Source: Phytophthora vignae f. sp. vignae (Eukaryota; Oomycota; Peronosporomycetes; Peronosporales; Peronosporaceae). From it: a stretch of 64,000 bases of DNA. The notes under the pieces are model-generated. The model worked only from the letters and a program-made list of their open reading frames with translations, made no database searches and was not told the origin of the DNA. The DNA lies in contig JABJUM010000059.1 in assembly GCA_016169955.1 (NCBI GenBank), positions 1-64,000 of the forward strand, in the 5' to 3' direction. Position numbers and translations under genes: made by a program. Shown here piece by piece: positions 31,814 to 42,983 of the stretch (position 1 is the first letter of the stretch; each line of letters opens with the position of its first letter).

Positions 31814-32373
31814 GGTTGTAGTTGACTCGACCGACGCCTGTCAACCTCAGGTTCGAAATAAATAAGTGTGTTGCATTTTATTTGGCGGATCGTAACGTAT
31901 TGGAAATTATTGTCAGTTGTACTGTATTTGCACATAGATTTGTAAACCAACGATTTGAAGCAAGCTATGTCCTATACATAACATTTGTTAGCGTTAAAAA
32001 TCATAAAACCAAAACGCTTTGACTCAAAGCGTTTTGGTTTTATGATTTTTAACGCTTTGAAAGCCTTTGAGCACAGCACAGAACGCTGTTGGCGGCGCTC
32101 CACACTACCCCCTCCCATCAACGCAGGCGAACGATTAAGCGAGCTGCACCCAAGGCCCTTGGCCCAAGGGTCGAGATGATACGCTCGGCACCGGTAGACC
32201 AGCTACAGGGGGGACCAGTTAACTGATGTCCGCGGGGAATCAATGGGTACATCTCACGTAGACATCATCTGTAAGGAAGCGATGGCTACACCTGTGGACT
32301 CGACCAGGCTCGGCCCTTGTCATTCGACAGTTCTCTCCCTTCAGTCGAAGAGCTCGAAGAAGCGTCAACTCCA
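31814..32373. promoter_or_regulatory. Intergenic region between divergent genes A and K1
   Basis: A 560-bp gap between the start codons of A (minus) and K1 (plus), probably holding both promoters. The mirror arm has the corresponding gap between A' and K2 at 48607-49067. This copy contains the 67-bp palindrome at 31990-32056, which the other lacks. Confidence 0.5.
31990..32056. repeat. 67-bp perfect palindrome (33-bp arms, 1-nt centre)
   Basis: The arm 31990-32022 starts AGCGTTAAAAATCATAAAAC and is the exact reverse complement of 32024-32056. In the mirror locus near 48877-48903 only one arm is present (AGCGTTTTGGTTTTGATATT), directly next to the same flank (TATAGGACATAGCTTGC). The second arm in this copy is therefore a derived, snap-back duplication. 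Confidence 0.95.
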
Positions 32374-35300
32374 ATGTCGTCTCGACCGGAAACGCGTCTA
32401 CGCGACGCCTGCGCGAGTGGGGACTTGGCTTTAGTCACCACCTTTGTCGTGGACGAGAGTGCGGACGTGAACGCCAGCGATGGCAACACCAAGAAGACGC
32501 CGCTGATCCTCGCGAGCGAGAACGGCCACGTCGACGTTGTCAAGTTCCTGCTGGAGCACGGGGCTCAAGTCGACGCGAAGGACCGCGATAAAGCCACAGC
32601 GCTGAGCTTCGCAGCGAGGGAGGGACATCTGAAGGTCGTCCGACTGCTGGTGGACAATGATATTTCCTGTCTTGATGAGGTGGACAATAATGGACGCACT
32701 CCGTTGTTCCACGCATGTGAGCGCCAGCAGGACGACGTCATCCGATTCCTGCTGGAACGCGGGGCCAGGACCGACGTAGAGGACAAGGACGGGTGCACAC
32801 CGTTGGCAGTCGCCGCGGAGACGGGAGACGTCCGCCAACGTCGTGGCCGAGTTCATGGACATCCGCGAGCCTGACGAGCACGGGCGGACGCCGCTCTGGC
32901 ACGCGGCTGCGACGGCGGAGACCAAGAGTCTCGTGTACTTCCTCATCCTCGTGTGCGATGAAGTGGACGCCAAGGCGGACGACGGGACGACCCCGTTGAT
33001 GCAGGTCTGCAGGAGCGGCAAAGGCAACAGCTTCGACATGGTGCAGCGCCTGGTGGACAAAGGCGCTGATGTTAACGCTCGAGACAACTGCGGCCTGACC
33101 CCGTTGATGCATCTGTGCCGCAACGTCACCTTCTGGAAGGTGAAGGAGAAGGTAGTGAAGCTGCTGGTCGCCGGCGGAGACATCAACGCACAAGACGACA
33201 ACGGCGAGACGGCGCTCATGCACCTGGTGAGGTCCTTGAAAGACAACTCGGGGCAGATGGACTTGTCGTACTGTTTGGACGAAAACACGGAGACGGCCCA
33301 GTTCATGGTCACCGAGCTCAACGCCGACGTCAACCTCAAGGACAAGGACGGCTCCACGCCGTTCCTGGAGCTGTGCAGACTTTCAGTGAAGATGAGCAAG
33401 TGGTTCGGCGACAGCTTCGTCCGGCGGATGATTGCGGACCATGGAGCGGACGTGAACGCGAGGGATGAGGACGGAGTGACGCCGTTGATGGCTCTCTGCG
33501 ACTCCCACACGGACATTTTGTGTATGCTGATCGAGAACGGGGCGGATGTCAACGCGCGCTACAGTGACGGGAAGACGCTGCTGATGCACGCTGCGCACAC
33601 TGGGGAGCGTAAAACAGTGGAAATACTACTGGACGGGAAGGCAGACGTGCTGTTGACTGACAGCGAAGGACGCACCGCTCTCCACTACGCTAAGCTCCGG
33701 GAGAATAACCACGAGATCGAGGACTTGTTGACACAGGCAGCGGCTGGACAGTGCGTGGTGACTGAGACCAGTATAAGGCGGCTGTACAAGGCCTGTCACA
33801 CGGGGAACTTGGAGCTGACCACGCGTTTACTGGACGAGAGGAAGGTGCCCGTGAACGCAGCAGACCCCGAAACAGGAATGACGCCGCTGATGTTTGCCTG
33901 TCTGAAGGGCCATGTCGACGAGGTCAACGTTTTGGTGGCTCGCGGAGCTGAAGTGGGCGCGAAGGACGATTCTGGGTCCTCCGCTCTACTGTTTGCTGCG
34001 AATGAGGGTAATATCGAGATCGCGCGGCTGCTCTTGAAGCATGGCGGCTCGTCGTGTGTGAATGAGGTGAATCATGCGGGACGCACTCCGTTGATGAGGG
34101 CGAGTTTGGATGGAAACGTCGACGTGGTGGAGCTCCTACTGGGAAACGGAGCTGCGGTAGACCTGAAGGATAACGAGGGGCTTACCGCGCTGTCGTTTGC
34201 TGTTGCGGAGAAACATTTGGAGGTCGCTCAGCTGTTGCTCACTTATGGTACTGCAGACATCAACGACATGCGAGACGAGTACGGGCGAACCATGTTGAGT
34301 AATTCCGTTAGGAACGAGCAAGTCGAGATGGTGAGGCTCTTACTGGAGCACGGAGCTGACGTACGCGCGAAGGATCCCGATGGTTCGACAGCTCTTAGCT
34401 GTGCTGCGGGTAGCGCGAGCTTGGAGATTGCCCAGCTGCTGCTCGAGTATGGTAGCTCGTGTATCGATGAACCCGATAACGAAGGGAAGACTCCGCTCTG
34501 GTTAGCATCGAAGTCTCCTAAGAAGGATATGCTGCGACTGCTGCTGGCGCATTGCCAAGACGTGGACGCGAGGGCCGAAGATGGTTCAACTCCACTAATG
34601 ACTGTTTGTAACTCGTGGAGGGTTCAGACCGACGTGATCGAGCCCTTTGCGGATAAAGGCGCCGACTTCACAGCGAAAGATAACAGTGGCTTAATACCGC
34701 TGAAACCCTTGTATTGGTTTAGAAGATGCATCAGCGGCGCTGATGCATCTTCTAAACCAATACAAGTCCGACTTCGACGCTGTGCGGTTTTTATTGGAGA
34801 ATGGGGCCGACGCCAACGCAGCGGATGCGAACGGGAAGTCAGTGCTCATGTACGCGTGCAGTCAGCAAAGTGAAGACAACAAGTACGAAATTGCGGAGAT
34901 GCTGTTATCCGAGTACAAGGCGAACGTGAACGTGAAAGACACCAAGGGGGCCAGCGCTCTGTTATACTTGTGCGAGCATTCGTGGATCACTGCGGATATC
35001 GTCAAACTGTTCGTTGTGGACCATGGAGCAGACGTCAATGTCCGAGACGTGGAGGGGCGAACGCCGTTGACTGTTCTGTGCTCGTCGCGGATTTTCCGCG
35101 CAGACGTGATGTGTGTGCTTCTCGAGCATGGCGCAGACGCGGATGCCAAGGAGCTGAGCGGTGGCCGCACACCATTGATGCTGGTCTGTGATCGTTACGA
35201 ACCCGACGCTGAAGCTGTCAACATGCTGGTAGGGAAGGGAGCAGACGTCAATGCGAAAGACGACGAGAGATTGACGCCGCTGATGCTCCTGTGTACTTGT

Positions 35301-38075
35301 GAAGCCCCCAACGCAGACGTGTTCCAACAGCTTCTTCAGCACGGCGCTGACGTGAATGCGCGTGACAGCCACGGGCGCACAATTCTGATGCGAGCTGCCG
35401 AGTACAACCACGCTGAGCCGGTGCAGATGTTGCTGGATGCGAAGGCAGACCCGTTTCTCACTGACAATGAGGGCCTAACAGCTCTGGACCATGCGTCACA
35501 GAAGGGAGGCCAGAGCAAGACCAAGGAACTGCTGCTACCGCTAGTGAACTTGGATCTCCTCCGCTCCAGCGACCCGGTCGACGCTCAAGCAACCATCAGA
35601 CCAACGGAAGTAGAGTTTGGGGACATTACAACAGTAGCGAAGGACATTGGTGGAGACTTTCACGGACTGTGGCTCGACTCCGACGTTGCGATCAAGCTCT
35701 ACATCCAGTCCCCAGACGTCGATGTCTCCTTTCGGGATTTCGTCTCGCGTTGGTGCGCCCTCCGCCACCCGAACGTCCAGAAGCTGTACGGAGCTATCGA
35801 CCAGGGATACCAGCTACTGGTGTGTGAGTACATGGGGAACGGATCGTTGGAGTCGTTGAAGCAGCAGGTACAGAAGATGGATCATCGCCAGTCTGACTTG
35901 GCCACAGTAAGAAGTCGACAGGCTTTTCAGCATCTGTACGAGGCGGCGCTGGGCGTGCAGTATCTACATGAGAGAGGAATCGCCCACGGGGACGTACGGT
36001 TGACGAATATTCTGATTGGCAGCGATGGGATTGCCAAGCTGGCGAACTTCCCGACTAGCTCCTGCGCTGCAGAGCTGCAGTCGGACGTGCGTGAGCTGTA
36101 CCAATGTTTCGCCTTCATTGCTCTGGGCGTCATTGAGAAGTGCCGCTTCCCCGACCAGTTCATCACTTTGGTGGAGGATTTGACCCGAAGCTCTCGAATG
36201 GGCTATCAGAGCAAGACGATTACTTCATTTATGAAAGAAATTAAACAAGTGAACACCATGCTGGCGCCAGCGAAACCTCAGCAGACTCAGCCCATTACTC
36301 GAGACGACATTGTCACCAAACTCCAAGACGTCCAGATGTCGGTTGAAGACTCCGAGGAAGAATTTTACAGTGACCTCTTGACAGACCTGGAGGCGGTTTG
36401 CTATCGTGTTCTTGACTCGAGCGACTCGACGGACGCGCGCATCGGCATCCAGGACTATGAAGAGGTTTTCCAGGTGCTGGACGCGATCCAGGAGGCCATC
36501 GAGCAGCAGCAGTCGCGGTCGTCGAGCCCCATTCTGCGTCTGTCCTCCAGCTGCGCCAGTGATCAATCGCTCGACTTCTTCGCCAAGCAGATGCAGCGTC
36601 TGATGAACTTACTGGGGGATTCGTCGGACCTGAGGCGCGAGATGGACAAGAGGTGGTCGCAGCTTCGCCAGAGCAAGATCTACCTGTTCGTGTCAGAGGT
36701 GGACAAGACGCTCACGTTGCTGCAGCCCACGGAGACGGAGGATCTGCTCACTTTGCTGCACCGCGAGCTGCAGAGCTCCAACTACTCGTCTTCCCAGCGT
36801 GAGGTCATCCAGAGGGCGTACGACGAGGCTTGCTCGAAGCAGTCTGCGACGGTCTTCCAGTCGCTGCCCGAGTGGTTTATCGGCTGGTACGAGCTGGAGA
36901 ACGAGGTCGTGATCGCTCGGGGCGGCTACGGCGAGGTCTCCAAGGCCAAGTGGCTCAACTCGGACGTCATCGTCAAGAGGGTGCTCTTCGACTCGGACCG
37001 ACAGAATCGAGCGGACCAGCGACGCATGTTCCAGCTCGAGGTGGCGCTGTGGTTCCGTCTGAACCACCCCCATGTGGTGAAGCTCTTCGGCGGCTGCCAC
37101 ATCGGCACGCCCTTCTTCGTGTGCGAGGAGGCCAAGAACGGCTCGCTCGACAGTTACCTGAAGGACCACCCGGCGGACGTCTGGACGATGCTGTACGAGG
37201 CGGCGCTGGGGCTCGAGTATCTGCACGCGCGCGGCATCGTCCACCGAGCTCTCAAGTGCGACAACATCCTCGTCGGTAGCGATGGGCAGGCCAAGCTCAC
37301 GGACTTCGGCTTGAGCTCCGTGGCGAGCGCGGTAGACCAGGGGAAGCGGTCGGGTGCTGTCCGCTGGGTGGCGCCCGAGTGTCTGGCAGGGGAGAAGGCG
37401 TCCTTCGCCTCGGACGTGTATTCGCTGGGCATGTGCGTCATCCAGGCGGTGAGTGGGAAGCTGCCGTGGGGCAACCAGCTCGACAATTTCGTCGTGGAAC
37501 GGCGCGTGGCCAACCGAGAGCTGCCGCAGCGTCCTCCAGAGTTCACAGACGCGCAGTGGCAATTGGTGGAGAGCATGTGCAAGTTTGAGCCTGCGCAGCG
37601 GATGGACCTCCTGGTGGTGGTGCAGCGTCTGAAACGATTCGCGCAGGACCCAAGCGCGGACGTTGCTGAGTTAACGCGTCCGACTCAAGTTGTAGACACG
37701 TCGGTCGACGACTTGATGCTGAGTTTGAAGCGAGTGGAGGGGGAGCAGGGTGGAAACCAGGGGAAGCGACTTGCTCGTCGCATCTACGAGCTGCTGGTGG
37801 AGCGCATCGAGGACGTCAGCAATGAGAAGTGTGACGCAGCGCTGCGAGCCAGCTTGGACGCGATCGTTGTGGCAGCCCACTCGTGGTTCAGGGGCCTGGA
37901 GAAGCAGAAGCACCAGTCGACGATGGACGTGGTGAAGACGATTTTCCGAGGATTCGCACTGCATCGGGAAATGGATCGAGTGCTCGCCGAGTTCTTTATA
38001 TATATAGTGCCTACTGGCGAGGCGCACAAGTGGGCGGACAAGTGCTCGGAGATGATGCAGGCTGGCGGACACTGA
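32374..38075 (+). pseudogene. Gene K1: giant ankyrin-repeat protein with two kinase-fold domains, frame-broken
   Basis: Three successive plus-strand frames (32374-32874, 32843-34873, 34743-38075) make one protein of about 1,880 residues. ATG 32374 (MSSRPETRL) is the first ATG in frame. About 30 ankyrin units (T-PL--A--G, D--GRTPL, LLE-GADVNA) fill the N-terminal two thirds. A first kinase-fold domain (about 35620-36240) has AHGDVRLTNIL and LANFP instead of HRDLK and DFG. A linker follows, then a second kinase domain (36893-37640) with GGYGEV loop, VIVK, DFG and APE intact but HRALKCDN in place of HRDLKCDN. A helical C-terminus follows. The frames break near 32840 (small indel) and at 34708-34766 (snap-back insertion). 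It should act, if at all, as a binding or regulatory scaffold. Confidence 0.85.
34708..34766. repeat. 59-bp palindrome inserted in K1 (28-bp arms)
   Basis: The arm 34708-34735 starts CTTGTATTGGTTTAGAAGAT and mirrors to 34739-34766 around GGC. The right arm is the original coding DNA (MHLLNQYKSD). The left arm, read forward, encodes unrelated residues and shifts the frame. K2 has no such repeat at the matching site (around 46345), so this is an inverted duplication that broke K1. Confidence 0.95.
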
Positions 38076-38630
38076 ACGAAAGGGGAGAGGAGGGTAGCAG
38101 TTGAGTCAAGGGTGTTTGCCCAGTCTGCACGGAATGGAATTTCGGACCAACGACTGAATAGGCAGTGTTTAGTCCCAGGGATATTTGTTCATGCTCGTAC
38201 GTAAGAACTGATCCTGAAAAGTACTACTAAGTAAGTAGTAGTAACGTTAGTTAGTTTGACCTAGATTTTTTGTTTTTCACTACGACACTTTCGCAATAAT
38301 TTTGAACGCGGTCAAACCCCACGATCACCACAGGCTTCAGGGTCGCGCTGCGCACGTTTGAGTGGTGGTTGTTGTTGGTTGGTCGTCAATCGCGCACTTG
38401 GTGGAGCCTCATTCGCAACAATGGCATATCGCAACTATTTAGGTCCCAGTACAACAACGTGTCTGGAGTTCAATTGCACTAGCTGCAGCTGCCGCGTTTG
38501 CTGTGAGCTGGCACGCAGTCGTCGGAGCCGACCAAACCCTCGCTCAAGCAGGACAATGACGACAGGGGGGGTCACCTCATCAATAATACCGAACATCGGA
38601 CTTGGCCACCGTTTTCCAGATCGGTTCCGT
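38076..38630. other. Intergenic, no gene seen
   Basis: Lies between the convergent 3' ends of K1 and B. Short frames only. Homology to the mirror arm stops at 38059. Confidence 0.6.
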
Positions 38631-39345
38631 CTAATCCCCCTTCGTTCGACGCACCACTCGCCCCATTTGGTTCATCTTTACAATGCGCCAGTCCACGTCC
38701 TCGGGCTCCGTGACCAGCGACTCGAAGCTCAGCGTCGTCTTGACGTCCGTGGTCACCGCCACCCTCTCGGCCGTCTTGGCCTGCACCGCCTCCACCGTCT
38801 GCGTCGTGTGGAACAGCGCGTCCAGCCGCAGTCGCTCCACGACGGTCTCGTCCTGCGGGTCGCCAGAGCTGTCTCTGCTCTCCTGCAGCTTGTGCTTGAT
38901 GTCGCTCAGGTCGGAGACCACCTCCATGACGTTGGGTCTGGCCCCGTCCTTCAGCTGCTTCTCCCTCTGCTTCTGGGCGATGGTCTCCCCCACCACTGAG
39001 CGTAGAGTCTTCTCCGCCTTGAGGTTGGCGCGCGTGGTGGACGCCGCTCAAGTAGACGCCCGTGAAGTCGAGCTCCGTCAACTGGAGGCTCGAGACCCCG
39101 ACCCCGAGTCGTCTCACGCGCGGCAGGAACAAGCGCTGGTAGCACGTCGGGTCGAACATTTTCTCAATCTCGTCGGCTTGTTGCGGCCTCGGCGCGTTGT
39201 CCGCCGCGTAGTCGATGAGCTCCTGCGAGTGCATGGCGCGGATCACGCGGTCGCAGGCGAATCGCGCGCCGGTGAGGAATTCTACGGCGTCGATCTCCGT
39301 CTTGGAGGGCAGTTGCAGCTGCGCGTAGAGCAAATAGTTGCTGAG

Positions 39346-41360
39346 TAGGGATGGGCAAATGCAAAAGTGGCATTTGTGCCATTAATGCAATTTGTGCCAT
39401 TGATGGCATTAATGCATGGGTTCAGCAAAAAATGCATGCATTTTGGGGGCTCTAAAAATAGCTGCTGATCAGGTGACCGGCATTTTTGGCTTCCTGCTGC
39501 ACGACGATTGATGGCGCGTGCTGACGAAGTTGGTTGATGGCGGTGTCGATGGAGATGCTTCATGCCTCCTCTCTCCTTATTAGGTGGTGCCTGCATCGGT
39601 AGAACAGCGACGTGCGGTGATTGAAGGAGCTGACGTAGAAGCAAGTTGTTCCATGGACGCACCGCCAGGGTAATTGCCCCTCCCCCCCCCCCCTCACACG
39701 CTGCACGACAGCACGCGTGAGCGGCGCGGTACACCCGGCTCTACTGCCAATGATGAAGAAGTCGCGCCTCGACGGCTTCCTCATTCTCCAATTGAAGCCT
39801 CGTCAGCAAGGTCGCCTCCCCCCCCCCACCCACCCACCTCAACTCGCCAAGTCGCCAACACTGCCGCGTGTACGAACGCACCCTGCATGGCAAGAATTTG
39901 CCTACACCGACGGCACTTACCCCGACGCCACCTGCAAGCACTGTGGCCAGAGGCTGACCAACTGCCAACCCAGCAGAAACTTGCTGCGGCATTTGGGGTC
40001 GTGCCCTCACCTGCCGGAGGCAGAGCGGACCAAGTGGCGTCGATACGGAGAGCCCGCCAAGAAGCAGAAGAGCAAGCGCCAGAGGCGCAAGAAGCGCAGT
40101 GCAACTCGGTCGCCGGAAGCCACGCAAGAGTCCGTCATGACCGAAGTGTCATTGTCGCAGTCGCAGCCAACGACGCCCTTTGCCGGAGGCATCACCACGG
40201 AAGAGAAGAAGCGCTTTCAATCGGATATTGCGCGGGGCTTCTACGCTACTGGGCTTCCCTTCCGGGCCATCGAGGTCCCTCGCATGCGTCAGGCGTTGAC
40301 AATCTTGCAGCCCGACATGGAGAAGTACCTACCTACGAGGAAAGCGTTGGCTGGTAAGCTCCTGTCAGACGAATATCAGCGCGAGAAGGACGAATTGATA
40401 GCTCGACTACGAGATGAGCCGACGCTTGGAGTTGTATCCGATGGGTGGTCGAGCGTCAGCAAGGAGAAGGTCGTCAATTACATCGTCGTATCGCCTCTCA
40501 TGCGGCCGCTACTTTGGTGTACCCGACGGACTGGTGAAGCAGAGCAGACATCCGAGTACGTAGCTCAAGAGATCGGGTCCGTCATCGACGAGATCAACCT
40601 GGCAGCTGGGAGATTGGCTGTAGTATCCGTGACAACTGACAACGCTCCTGTCATGCAGAAGGCTTGGGACATTCTAGAGAGGGAGCGCCAATTGTGTTGC
40701 AACGGCTGCAGCAGCCACGCCCTCAATCTCATTCTGGAAGAGGTACTCAGCGAAGAGAAGCAAATTGGTGCTGATGCGGAAGCCTTCTACACCAAGCGAG
40801 AGAGGTGGTCGCAGGAGACGCGTGCGGAAGAAGCTACAGTCTCGCCATTGGCATGGTGGACCGACAAGTGCGGCAAAGCTGCGGACCCTTCAAAGAACTA
40901 CTACCCACTGCTTGCTCGGTTAGCAGTCATGATCTTCACGATCCCAACGTCATCGGCATCGAGCGAGCGTTCTTGGAGCATTCATGACTTTATTCATACG
41001 AAGCGACGGAATCGGCTGGATGCAAAGCGGGTGGAGAAGCTTGTCTTCATCTACTGCAACGCAGGCAACAAGGATGCCAAGACCAACATCTTCTACCAAC
41101 TCAACGAAGAGAGTGAGAGTGAAGACGATGATGGCGATGATGACACGGCGGCGGATGACAGCAGCGCGGGCTCGGACGACAGCAATGCAAGCCCAAGCTA
41201 CAGCAATTCATATTCGTACGACGGTAGTGAGGAGCACAAGTTCGAGAGTTAGCTTCAAACAAGAGTCTATTTCTGTCCGTAATAAATGCACTGCATCAAT
41301 GCCATTAATGCTTTCGTGCGATGCATTAATGCCATCAATGCATGCATTTGCCCATCCCTA
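39346..41360 (+). mobile_element. hAT transposon with 8-bp target duplication
   Basis: The 2,015-bp element has TIRs TAGGGATGGGCAAATGCA / TGCATTTGCCCATCCCTA and an 8-bp duplication TTGCTGAG at 39338-39345 and 41361-41368. Both subterminal regions are full of GCATTAATGC / ATGGCATTAATG words in both orientations, probably transposase-binding sites. One transposase gene is inside. It is inserted in gene B in the opposite orientation. TIRs and duplication are perfect, so insertion is recent. Confidence 0.97.
39750..41252 (+). CDS. hAT transposase, internally shortened
   Basis: The 500-residue product is read from ATG 39750 (MMKKSRLDGF); an upstream in-frame GTG is less likely in a eukaryote. A BED-type zinc finger is at residues of about 55-95 (CKHCGQRLTN...LLRHLGSC). 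A DUF659-like transposase core follows with GVVSDGWSSV and SVTTDNAPVMQKAW, which hold likely catalytic Asp residues, and CNGCSSHALNL. The C-terminus has the hATC dimerisation motif SSASSERSWSIHDFIHTKRRNRL and an acidic Asp/Ser tail. Between NLILEEVL and the hATC domain about 200 residues usual in the family are missing, without loss of frame. It is therefore probably inactive or a repressor-like derivative. Confidence 0.9.
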   Translation: MMKKSRLDGFLILQLKPRQQGRLPPPTHPPQLAKSPTLPRVRTHPAWQEFAYTDGTYPDATCKHCGQRLTNCQPSRNLLRHLGSCPHLPEAERTKWRRYGEPAKKQKSKRQRRKKRSATRSPEATQESVMTEVSLSQSQPTTPFAGGITTEEKKRFQSDIARGFYATGLPFRAIEVPRMRQALTILQPDMEKYLPTRKALAGKLLSDEYQREKDELIARLRDEPTLGVVSDGWSSVSKEKVVNYIVVSPLMRPLLWCTRRTGEAEQTSEYVAQEIGSVIDEINLAAGRLAVVSVTTDNAPVMQKAWDILERERQLCCNGCSSHALNLILEEVLSEEKQIGADAEAFYTKRERWSQETRAEEATVSPLAWWTDKCGKAADPSKNYYPLLARLAVMIFTIPTSSASSERSWSIHDFIHTKRRNRLDAKRVEKLVFIYCNAGNKDAKTNIFYQLNEESESEDDDGDDDTAADDSSAGSDDSNASPSYSNSYSYDGSEEHKFES

Positions 41361-41548
41361 TTGCTGAGCGTCCAGTTGGAGGGCGGGAAGACGCTGTGCT
41401 CCGAGTAGCGCGTCAACTGGCCCGAGCGGTCCACGACGCGCTTGAGGTAGAGCGACAGGTCGTCGTAGAACGTGGGGGGAGAAGGAGGAGAGGAGGAGGA
41501 GGAGAAGGAGCGGACATGGCGGCGGAGGGGGGTCAAGCGCTTCAGCAT

Positions 41549-41678
41549 ATTCGTCACTTTGCAGCTCAGATTTGAAGTGGTGTGTATTGAGACCCCCCGA
41601 TGTGCAACGGTGATACCCCAAACTTGCAACGTAGAGTGGGGGGGGGTCCACTTTGACCTGCAGAGGTCAACGAGGGAG
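41549..41678. promoter_or_regulatory. 130-bp gap between divergent genes B and C
   Basis: The start codons of B (minus, 41548) and C (plus, 41679) are only 130 bp apart, so both promoters must share this space. It holds a G9 run and the dyad GACCTGCAGAGGTC. TCACTTT at 41552-41558 resembles the oomycete initiator core (TCAYTYY), but that match is weak. This point is also close to the centre of the inverted duplication. Confidence 0.5.
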
Positions 41679-42715
41679 ATGTTAAGTAGGGCGGGGAGAA
41701 CGAAAGTGGTGACGAGGACGCTCGGTGGTGTGAAGGTAGGTAGTACGACTCTCCAGTCTACACAGGGGACTTCTAGCTGATACTGTACGCTGCTTGTGCC
41801 TTGTAGAGGTTCTCGTCTTCGTCTTCGCCTTCACCTTCGCCGCAGCAGAAGCCGACGCTTCCTGGCTTCTGGGAAAGTTACTGGGGCTACTCGCATCGGA
41901 CGTGGACTCGGTTAGGCGAGCTGTTGCGTTATCGCAGGGAGGGGGTCTTCCCCCCGAGCCACTGGATGCTGCAGAACTACAATCTGTACTTGGATCTGCA
42001 GCTGCCGTCGTACACAGATATCGACGCGGTCGAGTTCCTCAATGGGGCGACGTTCGCCTGTGAGCAGATTCTACGCGGTCTGCACTCGCAGAAGATGATC
42101 AACTACGCCACCAAGGGGAAGCCCAGCAAGAAAATCCCTAAGCCCGACGTGGCCAAGGAAATCGAGGCGATGCTCTCGACTGCGTGCTACGAGAAGCAGT
42201 TCCTGCCTCACGTGAGACGCCTCGCGGCCGGATTAGACCGTGTGGCGCTCACGGAGTTTGAGCTCACAGGCGCTCACTTGACCAAGGCGAGCTGCTCCTT
42301 CGAGACGCTCGACAGCAAGAAGTTCAAGGAGAGGATGCGCGATATGGCGGGCAAAGCCGCGGTGGACATCCACAACAAGCGGCCGGCCGGGTCTCCGTTC
42401 AAGCGCCCGAGCATCCGCGAGTTATCGTCTGCGTTCGACTCGATCAAGAACAGCATGGTGGAGATGGTGGAGGACCCCGAATTCCAGCGATCAGAGGACA
42501 ATTCGACTCTCTTCGAGGAGATCCGGCTCATCACGCAGTTCAACACCACGCACCGCATCGAGGCTGTGACCGCCAAGACGTCGGAGCGGATCGTCGTGGA
42601 GCGAGATGTGCAAACGACGCTCACGTTCGAGTCGCTCGTGCCCAAATCTGGCCACGTTGACTGGCGCGTCGTCCACATGATGATCGCCAATCTCAAGCAG
42701 GAGCGCATCAAGTAG
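41679..42715 (+). CDS. Gene C: presequence-bearing protein, intact paralogue of A and B
   Basis: Two exons: 41679-41735 (MLSRAGRTKVVTRTLGGVK) and 41807-42715, joined in phase 0 over a 71-bp intron with GTAGGT at its start and CTTGTAG at its end. The intron sits after the presequence, at the equivalent place to that of gene A. The 321-residue product has a basic, Ser/Arg-rich N-terminus suggesting mitochondrial import, a Ser/Pro linker, then VFPPSHWMLQNYNLYLDLQLPSY, VEFLNGATFACEQI, QFLPHVRRLAAGL, LTEFELTGAHL and a strand-rich end with ERIVVERDVQTTLTFESL and VDWRVVHM. The family function is unknown to me. It lies downstream of the 3' end of K2 in the mirror arrangement of K1-B. Confidence 0.82.
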
Positions 42716-42983
42716 GATGGCGGTATATTTTGTACTGATTCGAAGTACTTCAGTGCCTTGTTCTGGTTTGAAGCTAAAGCATCGCAAATGCTCACTAGAT
42801 CGATCAGTACCGCTGCAAACGTGCGGGGCAACTTGTTACTAGCAAACATACCTCTGTCCGGATAGGAATGAACCACGTACTTAAAGTATCCGTAAGGAGA
42901 ATATACTTCCGTGCCAATACAGTATCATCAGCTAGCATCGACGTCGATAGCTGCTGAAATACCTGACTTCCCCATCTTCTGGT

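Larger units (their letters stand above)
38631..41548 (-). pseudogene. Gene B: paralogue of A and C, split by a hAT insertion and a frameshift
   Basis: Starts at ATG 41548 (MLKRLTPLRRHVRSFSSSSS), a basic Ser-rich presequence suggesting mitochondrial import, then FYDDLSLYLKRVVDRSG, VFPPSNWTLSN, where the hAT element (39346-41360) interrupts. Past it the frame resumes with LYAQLQLPSKTEIDAVEFLTGARFACDR, LFLPRVRRLGVGV, LTELDFTGVYLS. A two-base loss near 39045 then shifts the frame; the true frame continues as RANLKAEKTLRSVVGETIAQ and ends VDWRIVKMNQMG at 38631. Domain order matches C throughout. Two lesions make it non-functional. Confidence 0.85.

Noticed and set aside
32282..32434. Upstream ATG as start of K1
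   Set aside because: The ATG at 32282 is out of frame with the ankyrin repeats and ends at 32434; no plausible short intron corrects it. The first in-frame ATG is 32374.
36693..37562. 289-residue antisense frame in K1, repeated identically at 43497-44366
   Set aside because: A shadow of the kinase coding strand. Its identity in both copies reflects the conversion tract, not independent conservation.
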